Source of the DNA: Actinoplanes italicus
GTDB taxonomy: Bacteria; Actinomycetota; Actinomycetes; Mycobacteriales; Micromonosporaceae
Direction of reading: 5' to 3'
Assembly (NCBI RefSeq): GCF_003001815.1
Contig: NZ_PVMZ01000011.1
Coordinates: 124,001-188,000 of the forward strand
Length of the DNA stretch: 64,000 bases
Shown here: piece by piece, positions 1 through 7,051 of the stretch
Layout of the letters: every line of letters begins with the position of its first letter
Numbering within the stretch: the stretch's first letter is position 1
Made by a program: the position numbers and the translations under genes
Notes under the pieces: generated by a model
Told to the model about the DNA's origin: nothing
Database searches by the model: none
Seen by the model: only the letters and a program-made list of their open reading frames with translations

Positions 1-1417
1 CCGCGATGTACTTGCTCTCCAGGTACTCGAGCAGCCCGTCGTGGCCGCCCTCCCGGCCGATGCCGCTCTGCTTCACCCCGCCGAACGGCGCCGCCGGGTC
101 ACTGACCAGCCCGCGGTTGATGCCGACCATGCCGGCCTCGATCGCCTCGCTCACCCGCAGTCCACGCGCGAGATCCTGCGTGTAGACGTACGCGACCAGG
201 CCGTACTCGGTGTCGTTGGCCAGCCGGACCGCCTCGTCCTCGCCGGTGAACGTCACGATCGGCGCCACCGGCCCGAAGATCTCCTCCCGCAGGATCGGCG
301 CGTCAGCGGGCACCCCGGTCAGCACCGTCGGCGGGTAGTAGAAGCCCGGCCCGTCCGGGCGGCTGCCACCGGTGACCGCCTCGGCGCCACCGTCCAGCGC
401 GCCCTTCACCAGGCTGTCCACCTTCGCCACGGTGTCCTCGTTGACGAGCGGCCCGACCTGCGTCTTCTCGTCCGTTCCCGGCCCGACGACCAGCGCCGAC
501 ATGCGCTGCGCCAGCTTGCGGGAGAACTCCGCGGCGACCGGCGCCTCGACGAAGAACCGGTTCGCGGCCGTGCACGCCTCACCGCCGTTGCGCATCTTCG
601 CGATCATCGCGCCGTCCACCGCGGCGTCGAGGTCGGCGTCGGCGAACACCACGAACGGGGCGTTGCCGCCCAGCTCCATCGACGTGTTGACGACGTTCTC
701 GGCGGCCTGGGCCAGCAGGATCCGGCCCACCTCGGTCGAACCGGTGAACGACAGCTTGCGAACCCGGGCGTCACGCAGCATCGCCGAGACGACCTTGCCC
801 GAGCTGCGCGACGGCAGCACGTTCACCACGCCCTCGGGGACGCCGGCCTCGGCCAGGATCGCGGCCATCGCCAGCGCGGTCAGCGGCGTGTCGCTGGCCG
901 GCTTGAGCACGACCGTGCAACCGGCCGCCAGCGCCGGACCGATCTTGCGGGTGGCCATCGCGGCCGGGAAGTTCCAGGGCGTCACCAGCACACACACGCC
1001 GACCGGCTGCCGTACGACCAGGATCCGGTTGGCGCCCGACGGGGCCGTCGCGACCGCACCCTCGCCACGGACCGCCTCCTCGGCGAACCAGCGGAAGAAC
1101 TCGGCGGCGTACGTCACCTCACCCTTGGCGTCGGTGAGTGCCTTGCCGTTCTCCAGGCTGATCAGTTTCGCCAGCTCGGAGGCGCGCTCGGTCATCAGCT
1201 CGAACGCCTTGCGGAGCACCTCCGACCGTACCCGCGGAGGCGTCGCCGCCCATCCCGGGCCCGCCGCTGCCGCCGCCTCCACCGCGGCGATCGCGTCCGC
1301 CTCCCCGCCGTCGGCGACCGTGGCGATCGTGTCGCCGGTCGCCGGGTCCAGCACGTCGAACCGATTCCCCGACGAAGCAGGCACCCACTTGCCGGCGATG
1401 AAAAGGTCGGTCTCCAC
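1..1417 (-). CDS. gabD: NAD(P)-dependent succinate-semialdehyde dehydrogenase family protein (3' end outside window)
   Basis: Oxidises succinate semialdehyde, or a similar aldehyde, to the acid in the cytoplasm. The protein reads from METDLFIAGKWVPASSG. It shows the aldehyde dehydrogenase Rossmann core (TPWNFPAAMATRKIGPALAAG), the FTGSTEVGR cofactor loop, the general-base motif MELGGNAPF, and the catalytic cysteine in GGEACTAANRFF. The last visible part, GGVKQSGIGREGGHDGL, is typical of the succinate-semialdehyde branch, which usually has about 480 residues; 472 codons are visible, so only a few residues are missing. The GTG start at 1417 follows a clear GAGGAG ribosome site. Substrate is inferred from family similarity only. 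Confidence 0.85.
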   Translation of the reverse strand, partial: METDLFIAGKWVPASSGNRFDVLDPATGDTIATVADGGEADAIAAVEAAAAAGPGWAATPPRVRSEVLRKAFELMTERASELAKLISLENGKALTDAKGEVTYAAEFFRWFAEEAVRGEGAVATAPSGANRILVVRQPVGVCVLVTPWNFPAAMATRKIGPALAAGCTVVLKPASDTPLTALAMAAILAEAGVPEGVVNVLPSRSSGKVVSAMLRDARVRKLSFTGSTEVGRILLAQAAENVVNTSMELGGNAPFVVFADADLDAAVDGAMIAKMRNGGEACTAANRFFVEAPVAAEFSRKLAQRMSALVVGPGTDEKTQVGPLVNEDTVAKVDSLVKGALDGGAEAVTGGSRPDGPGFYYPPTVLTGVPADAPILREEIFGPVAPIVTFTGEDEAVRLANDTEYGLVAYVYTQDLARGLRVSEAIEAGMVGINRGLVSDPAAPFGGVKQSGIGREGGHDGLLEYLESKYIA

Positions 1418-1532
1418 AGCAGCTCCTCAATCCCACGGCCGGTCGATCTCACAGCTTTCTCACGCCCAGCATTCCCCGGAACGTGACGTGCCGCCATGAT
1501 TCCGCCACGACCCGGCTGGGCACATTAAAGGC

Positions 1533-1688
1533 ATGGCTACCATCACGCAGCGCATCCAGGCATTTCTCACCAGTCCGCGCGGCCGGCAGCTCGCCGATCA
1601 GGGCCGCCGTCAGCTCGCCAAGCCGGAGAACCAGCAGCGCCTCCGCGGCCTGCTCGCCCGGCTGCAGGGACGCGGTCACCGCCGCTGA
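1533..1688 (+). CDS. small basic hypothetical protein, 51 aa
   Basis: A short reading frame starting MATITQRIQAFLTSPRGRQ and ending LQGRGHRR. It is rich in Arg and Gln, looks mostly helical and has no signal peptide. It resembles the small actinobacterial proteins of the pattern 'helix, SPQGQ, helix, PENQQRL', which have no known function. It is divergent from the aldehyde dehydrogenase and 54 bp before the GH13 gene. The ribosome site is weak (TTAAAGGC). Codon use is normal for the genome, so it is probably a real gene, but no function can be given. Confidence 0.5.
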   Translation: MATITQRIQAFLTSPRGRQLADQGRRQLAKPENQQRLRGLLARLQGRGHRR

Positions 1689-1742
1689 GGAGGTGGCCGC
1701 TGAGGGGCTCGCCCGCCCTGACGGGTCATCGATAATCGGGCG

Positions 1743-3308
1743 ATGTGGTGGTCCGAGGGTGTCGTCTATCAGGTGTATCCGCGGTCCTTCGCGGACGGCG
1801 ACGGTGACGGCATCGGCGATCTTGCGGGCCTGACGGCCCGCCTCGGCCACATCGCCCGGCTCGGCGTGGACGCGATCTGGCTCACGCCGTTCCAGCGTTC
1901 GCCTCAGAAGGACCATGGGTATGACGTGAGCGACTACACCGACGTCGACCCGCTCTTCGGTGACCTGGCCGGTTTCGACGCGCTCGTGACCCAGGCCCAC
2001 GATCAGGGCCTGCGGGTGATCGTCGACATCGTGCCCAACCACTGCTCCGACCAGCACCCGATCTTCCAGCGGGCGCTGGCCGGCGACCCGTCGGCCCGCG
2101 CCCGGTTCCACTTCGTCGAGCCCCTGGACGGTTCTGGCCCGCCCAACGACTGGCCCAGCGTCTTCGGCGGCCCGGCCTGGACCCGGCTCGCCGACGGGTC
2201 CTGGTACCTGCACCTCTACACGCCCGAACAGCCCGACTGGAACTGGCGCGACCCTCGCACCGCCCCCTTCTTCGACGAGGTGCTGCGCTTCTGGCTCGAC
2301 CGCGGCGTCGACGGCCTGCGCATCGATGTCGCGCATGGCCTGTTCAAGGCACCTGGCCTGCCGTCGCTGCCACCCGGCACCATTCCCGAACCCGGCCGCT
2401 TACGCGGCAACCCCCACGCCTGCGACCAGCCGGAAACCCTCGAGGTCTACCGGCGCTGGCGCAAGATCACCGATGGGTACGATCCACCGCGCGCCCTGAT
2501 CGGCGAGGTCAACCTCGACCCGCACCGGGCCGCCGCCTACGTCGGCGACGACCGTCTGCACCAGTCGTTCGCCTTCCAGTTCCTGGTCGCCCCGTGGAAC
2601 GCGCACGCCTGGCGCGACACCGCCACCCGTCTGCTGGCCCACCGTCCCGTCACCTGGGTCGTCGAGAACCACGACGTCATAAGGACCGCGACCCGCTACG
2701 GCAACGCCGACCGTGCCCGCGCCGCCCTGCTGACGATCCTCGCCCTGCCCGGGGCCGCCTACCTCTACCAGGGACAGGAGTACAGCCTGCCGGAGGCCGA
2801 CGTGCCCGAACACGCCCGCCAGGATCCCGCGTGGCACCGTTCCGGCCCCTCCCGCGGCTCGGCACCCGGCTCCGCGCCCCGCTCGGCCCAAGACTCCGCG
2901 CCCGGCCCGGCCAACGGCTCGGGTTTTTCGCGTGACGGCTGCCGTGTCCCGCTGCCCTGGCCGACAGGCTTCTCCCCGCCGGGCGCGGCACCACCGTGGC
3001 TGCCAGTCCCGTCCGGCTGGAAGTCCCACCTCGCCTCCCCCACGCTTGCGCTGACTCGCGACGCCATCGCCGTACGCCGAAGCCTGAATCTCTCCCCCGA
3101 CGCTCCGGTGACCCTGACCGTCGACGATGACGACCGCCTGATTGCGGAGATGCCCGAGCTCACCCTCGTGGTGGCCATGGGCACGACCCCGGTCCCCCTC
3201 CCACCCGGCGAGGTCCTGCTGACCAGCGGCCCCCTGGTCAGCGGCACCCTGACCAGCGAGTCCCTCCTTCCACCGGACGCCGCCGCCTGGCTGGCCCCGC
3301 TGGGCTAA
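1743..3308 (+). CDS. GH13 alpha-glucosidase / oligo-1,6-glucosidase type
   Basis: Cytoplasmic retaining glucosidase that hydrolyses alpha-glucosidic bonds of maltose-like or isomaltose-like sugars. The (beta/alpha)8 barrel begins at once (VVYQVYPRSFADGDGDGIGDL). The four GH13 motifs are present: DIVPNHCSD, GLRIDVAHG with nucleophile D195, IGEVNL with acid/base E255, and ENHD with D311. No signal peptide is seen. Residues of about 368-395 hold an odd Gly-Ser-Ala-Pro tract (RGSAPGSAPRSAQDSAP) between WHRSGP and RDGCRVPLPW, where relatives join these two motifs by a short loop. This is one of several repeat insertions in the window. Start ATG has a poor ribosome site. It could serve the glucoside importer at 24-27.6 kb. 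Confidence 0.85.
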   Translation: MWWSEGVVYQVYPRSFADGDGDGIGDLAGLTARLGHIARLGVDAIWLTPFQRSPQKDHGYDVSDYTDVDPLFGDLAGFDALVTQAHDQGLRVIVDIVPNHCSDQHPIFQRALAGDPSARARFHFVEPLDGSGPPNDWPSVFGGPAWTRLADGSWYLHLYTPEQPDWNWRDPRTAPFFDEVLRFWLDRGVDGLRIDVAHGLFKAPGLPSLPPGTIPEPGRLRGNPHACDQPETLEVYRRWRKITDGYDPPRALIGEVNLDPHRAAAYVGDDRLHQSFAFQFLVAPWNAHAWRDTATRLLAHRPVTWVVENHDVIRTATRYGNADRARAALLTILALPGAAYLYQGQEYSLPEADVPEHARQDPAWHRSGPSRGSAPGSAPRSAQDSAPGPANGSGFSRDGCRVPLPWPTGFSPPGAAPPWLPVPSGWKSHLASPTLALTRDAIAVRRSLNLSPDAPVTLTVDDDDRLIAEMPELTLVVAMGTTPVPLPPGEVLLTSGPLVSGTLTSESLLPPDAAAWLAPLG

Positions 3309-3312
3309 ATTC

Positions 3313-3360
3313 ACTCCACCCAGCGGTCCCTCCACCCAGCGGTCACTCCACCCAGCGCCG
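3313..3360. repeat. 16-bp tandem repeat, 3 copies, just after the GH13 stop codon
   Basis: Three near-identical 16-bp units (actccacccagcggtc type) fill the space between the GH13 stop at 3308 and the ribosome site of the next gene. The period is not a multiple of 3, as for many of the intergenic arrays here. Confidence 0.85.
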
Positions 3361-3376
3361 ACCTCAGGAGCGCCTC

Positions 3377-4664
3377 GTGCCCAACGATCTGGTCTACCTC
3401 GTGCAGGGATCCGAGGCGACGCCCGCCGCACGGATATCGCTGGCCGAGGCGGGACTCAAGGAGCGCGAGGACCTCCAGGAATGGGTGGTCGAGCATGCGG
3501 AGGTCCTCGGTGAGGGTGTCCGCGTCATCACGATCGAGTACGACCGCTGGTCGACCGGCTCCGGCACCCCGGCCCGGCAGCGGCTGGACGTGCTGGGCCT
3601 GACCGGCGCCGGGCAGCTTCTCGTCGCCGAACTCAAGCGCGAGCAGGACCGCGACATCCATCTGCAGGCACTGACCTATGCCGCGCTGGTGTCCCGGTTC
3701 ACCGTCCGTACCCTGGCCGCGGCGCACGCTGACTTCCTGACCCGTCGTGGCCGTGAGACGTCGGCCGAGGAGGCCGAGGCGCTGCTGCGCGACCACGTCG
3801 AAGGCGACCTCGATCCTCAGGTGCTGGCCAACCCCCGGATCGTCCTGCTCGCCTCGGACCATCCGCCGCAGGTGGTCACCGCGGTCGACTGGCTCTGCGA
3901 GGTCAGTGACCACCGCCTGCAGATCGAGCTGCGCACCGTGAACGCATGGCGGATCGGGCACCAGACGGCCGTGCGGTTCGACGTCATGTACCGGTCGCGG
4001 GCATCGACGAGAAGCTGTTGTCACCCACCGAAGCCGGCAGCGCCTCATCGGTCGCCTCGTCGGTCGCGGAGAAGACCGCCGAGGCGACCCGTGCCGCGAA
4101 CACCGTGCGGATCATCGTCGACGGCGGTCTGCTGAACACCGGCGACGTCCTGATGCTGCAGCCGACGACCGAGATCCCGGCGGACATGCGCGCGGCCATC
4201 GAAGCCTGGGTGGCCGACGAACCGGCTCGCGGTCGTGCCACCTGGACCGGCGCCGCGGACAGGCCGCTGCGCTGGGAGGGTGACGGCGGCACCTGGCGCC
4301 CGACGACCCTGGTCCGGCACATCGTCAAACAGGCGACCGGCCAGAACCGCGGAGGCCGGGGGCCCGCGTGGTGGGTGACGGAGACCGGCGTCGATCTCAC
4401 GGCCCTCGCCTACGGACGTACCGGCCGCCGCGACTGGGAGGACCTGCATCAACTGATCGCCGCGATCGAGGAGGGCGAGTGGACCAACTACGGTGAGCTC
4501 GCCCAGGTCATCGGCGTCTCCGCCATCAGCGTCGGCCAGCACATCGCGAAGAGGTCCTGACCGCCGAAGGCGTCACCTTCGATCCCGTTGGACGCGCCGC
4601 CGTCACCCACAAGGTCTCGGCCTCCACTCTCCAGCAGCGGCGCAGGTCTTCGCCGGGAGCGTAG
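3377..4664 (+). pseudogene. broken PD-(D/E)XK nuclease fused to MGMT/ATL-like DNA-binding domain
   Basis: The gene starts at GTG 3377 after CAGGAG and runs through three frames. Part 1 (3377 to about 3991) has a PD-(D/E)XK nuclease core, RLDVLGLTG followed by VAELKREQ. The frame then shifts at TACCGGTC; restoring one C gives VMYPVAGIDEKLL and joins part 2 (about 3992-4545). Part 2 ends with an alkyltransferase-like DNA-binding domain (WTNYGELAQVIGVSAISVGQHIA). Part 3, in the third frame to TAG 4664, reads REEVLTAEGVTFDP, the usual end of that domain. The normal middle (a CPNAWRVLR-like stretch of roughly 35-40 residues) is absent, so there is a deletion plus frame change at about 4545. The first lesion could be a sequencing error; the second is probably real. 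Confidence 0.75.
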
Positions 4665-4725
4665 GCCGGCGCCGTGCAGCAGCCCCGGCTCGGCTCCTCG
4701 GCTCGGCTCGGCTCCTCGGCTCGGC

Positions 4726-4804
4726 CGGCTCGGCTCGGCTCGGCTCGGCTCGGCTCGGCTCGGCTCGGCTCGGCTCGGCTCGGCTCGGCTCGGCTCGGCT
4801 CGGC
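4726..4804. repeat. pentanucleotide microsatellite (CGGCT)15
   Basis: Fifteen perfect copies of CGGCT (4726-4800) plus a partial copy. Interrupted copies extend leftwards to about 4686. It lies between the broken nuclease gene and the 3' end of the SMP-30-like gene, so it is noncoding. Such a perfect run is expected to be unstable by slippage. Confidence 0.95.
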
Positions 4805-4867
4805 GAGGATGGGCTGCCACTCGAAGGGACCTACCGGAAGTGGTGCCGAAGGCCGGCTACGCGCCAC

Positions 4868-5971
4868 TCAGTGCCGGTCGAGACGAGCGACCAGCAGGTT
4901 CGGATTCTTCTGTGTGACGTAGGCGGCGCTGGTCACGTAGACGTTGCCGCCGCTGACCAGGACCGAGGTCGGGTTGGAGAGTCCGTCGGCCTCGGTGAGT
5001 ACGGTCTTCGCCGGGGCCCCCTCACCCTCACCGGTCAGCACGACTCTGTTCTCCGTGACGAGGCCGGCCAGGATCTGTTCGCCCCTACCGGTGAAGTCGA
5101 AGTCGTCGATGCCGGTGAGACCGGTGGCGATCGTCGTGAACTCCCCGGCCCGGCGACCGGTCAACGGGGTGCGCAGGATCGTGCCCCGATCAAGGTTGGA
5201 CACGTAGAGACGCCCGTCCCGGATCCGCGCCCCATTGACGCCGAAGAAGCCGGTCGACGTCAGCTCAGGACCGTCGCTGAAGATCGTGACCCGGCCTTTG
5301 CGGTTCACCGCGTAGACGACGCCCTTGGCGGAGTCCGTTACATAGAGGGTGCCGGTCGCCGCGTCGCGGGCCATCCCGTTGGGCAGACCGTCTGCCGGAA
5401 GGTCGGCGATCTTGTACGGCCTGCGGCCCTCGGTGAACGTCCACACGCCGGTCTCGGTCGAGCCGGTCGCGTAGAGCACGTAAAAGGTGTTCCCCTCACG
5501 AACCAGGCCGGTCGTGAGGGGGAAACCGAGCAGAGGCGTCACCGCGGCCGGATCTGCCGGGGCGGGCAGGGTCGCCAGCACGCGGGTGCTGCCATCGGGA
5601 CCGATCCGAGCCACCTGCCGGGCACCGGCGAAGGTGACGTCGACGCTGCCCGAGCGATCGGCCACGACGTTCTCCGGCATCTGCCCGCCGGCGAGGTCGA
5701 ACCGCGCGACGACGGCCGGACGCCGCACCGGCGCCGTGGCCGCGTCGGCCGTGCCGGCCACGGCGACGAGAGCACCTGAGGCGAGCACAGCGGCGGCCAG
5801 CGCAGATTTGACGACACCGCGCGACAGCACACCGCGTGAGGAGGTCCGGCTGGACCGGACATGGTCGGGCCGAACAAGGCGGGATTGGGCACTGCGGGAT
5901 TGGGCACTGCGGGAAGCGGCGGTACGGGAAGCGGCGGTACTGGAAGCGGCGGTACTGGGTGTGGATGACAT
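4868..5971 (-). CDS. secreted SMP-30/gluconolactonase-like beta-propeller protein (ScyD/ScyE-like)
   Basis: Predicted exported beta-propeller protein of 367 residues with no enzyme activity that can be assigned. A hydrophobic export segment (VVKSALAAAVLASGALVAV) with an ATADA-type cleavage region lies near residues 50-75. Repeated blade motifs follow, such as GLPNGMARDAATGTLYVTDS and GFFGVNGARIRDGRLYVSN, as in the ScyD/ScyE and SMP-30 groups. The N-terminal region before the signal is unusual, with pentapeptides TAASS/TAASR/SAQSR. The ATG at 5971 is chosen because upstream starts would overlap the divergent regulator's start; no strong ribosome site is seen. It is divergent from the XRE regulator, which may control it. 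Confidence 0.7.
   Translation of the reverse strand: MSSTPSTAASSTAASRTAASRSAQSRSAQSRLVRPDHVRSSRTSSRGVLSRGVVKSALAAAVLASGALVAVAGTADAATAPVRRPAVVARFDLAGGQMPENVVADRSGSVDVTFAGARQVARIGPDGSTRVLATLPAPADPAAVTPLLGFPLTTGLVREGNTFYVLYATGSTETGVWTFTEGRRPYKIADLPADGLPNGMARDAATGTLYVTDSAKGVVYAVNRKGRVTIFSDGPELTSTGFFGVNGARIRDGRLYVSNLDRGTILRTPLTGRRAGEFTTIATGLTGIDDFDFTGRGEQILAGLVTENRVVLTGEGEGAPAKTVLTEADGLSNPTSVLVSGGNVYVTSAAYVTQKNPNLLVARLDRH
5881..5955. repeat. 15-bp tandem repeats inside the SMP-30-like gene
   Basis: Five 15-bp units: two of gggattgggcactgc and three of gggaagcggcggtac type. They encode pentapeptides SAQSR and TAASR at the extreme N-terminus of the exported protein, before the hydrophobic segment. 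Confidence 0.9.
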
Positions 5972-6074
5972 GGGAACGATCGTGGGCGGGTGCACGCGGC
6001 GCATCCAGACCCGCTTCTGCCTACCCCTGACAGATGCAGGCAAGGCCGACGAGGTCTCCGCATACTTGGCAACC

Positions 6075-6995
6075 ATGGACACCAAGTCGCCGCTCGGCGA
6101 GTTCCTGCAGGCCCGGCGGGCGCGGCTCAGCCCGGACGATGTCGGCCTGCCCCGATATGGCGACCGGCGCCGGGTGCCCGGGTTGCGGCGGGAGGAACTG
6201 GCCATGCTCGCCGGCGTCAGTGCCGGGTACTACACGCGGCTCGAACAGGGCCAGTCGCTCAACGCCTCGCCGGAGGTGCTCGACTCGATCGCCCGGGCGA
6301 TGCGGCTGACCTCGGCCGAGCGCGATCACCTGCACGTCCTGTCGGCGACACCGACCAGGACTGCGGGCGGGGTGCCCGACAGGGCGCGGGGTGCGACGGC
6401 CGATCGGCGGTACGGGCCCGAGCGACGGTACGAACCCGAACGGGTCCCCGCGGAGCTGCGCACTCTTCTCGCGGCGATGGAGCAGGTACCCGCGCTCGTC
6501 GTCGGCCGCCGCAACGACGTGCTCGCCTGGAACAGGGCCGGACACGCGCTGCTCGCCGGCCATGTGGACTTCGGCGCGCCCGACCAGCACGGCGCAGGGC
6601 ACCCGGATGCGGGCCCCAACCTGTCCCGGCTGGTGTTCCTGGACGCGCACACCCGCGCCCTCTATCAGGACTGGACGAAGAAGGCCCGGGCCGCGGTCGG
6701 CAACCTGCGGGTGATGACCGCCCGCAACCCCGGCGACGCCGGTCTGGCTGCGCTGGTGGGTGAGCTGGCCATCGCGAGCGCCGACTTCGCCCGGATGTGG
6801 GCCGAGCACAGCATCGAGCCGTGTGACAGCGAGATCTACGAGCTGGACCACCCCGTGGTGGGACGCCTGACGGTCACCCAGCAGACGCTACGCATCCCCC
6901 AGCAACCGAACCAGTCGCTCGTCACGATGACGGCCGAACCGGGTTCCCCGTCCGCCGCGGCCCTGACGATGCTGCAGCACACGATGTCCCGATAG
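6075..6995 (+). CDS. XRE-family regulator with MmyB-like ligand-binding domain
   Basis: DNA-binding regulator of 306 residues. Residues about 5-75 form a helix-turn-helix of the Xre type (LRREELAMLAGVSAGYYTRLEQGQ), exactly the form seen in actinobacterial 'MmyB-like' regulators. The C-terminal part (about 130-300: VPALVVGRRNDVLAWNRAGHALL, followed by WTKKARAAVGNLR) is the MmyB ligand-binding domain, which may hold a small hydrophobic ligand. Such regulators normally control a divergent neighbour; here that is the SMP-30-like gene 103 bp away. In many genomes the partner is an oxidoreductase, so the target is uncertain. Confidence 0.85.
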   Translation: MDTKSPLGEFLQARRARLSPDDVGLPRYGDRRRVPGLRREELAMLAGVSAGYYTRLEQGQSLNASPEVLDSIARAMRLTSAERDHLHVLSATPTRTAGGVPDRARGATADRRYGPERRYEPERVPAELRTLLAAMEQVPALVVGRRNDVLAWNRAGHALLAGHVDFGAPDQHGAGHPDAGPNLSRLVFLDAHTRALYQDWTKKARAAVGNLRVMTARNPGDAGLAALVGELAIASADFARMWAEHSIEPCDSEIYELDHPVVGRLTVTQQTLRIPQQPNQSLVTMTAEPGSPSAAALTMLQHTMSR

Positions 6996-7031
6996 CGCGG
7001 GTCCCGATAGCGCGGCTCCTGATAGCACGGC
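6987..7031. repeat. 15-bp tandem repeat spanning the stop codon of the XRE regulator
   Basis: Three units of tcccgatagcgcggg type. The first contains the TAG stop of the regulator (6993-6995), and the next two repeat the TAG in the same frame. Confidence 0.85.
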
Positions 7032-7051
7032 TCCCGACGACCAGTCGGCTC

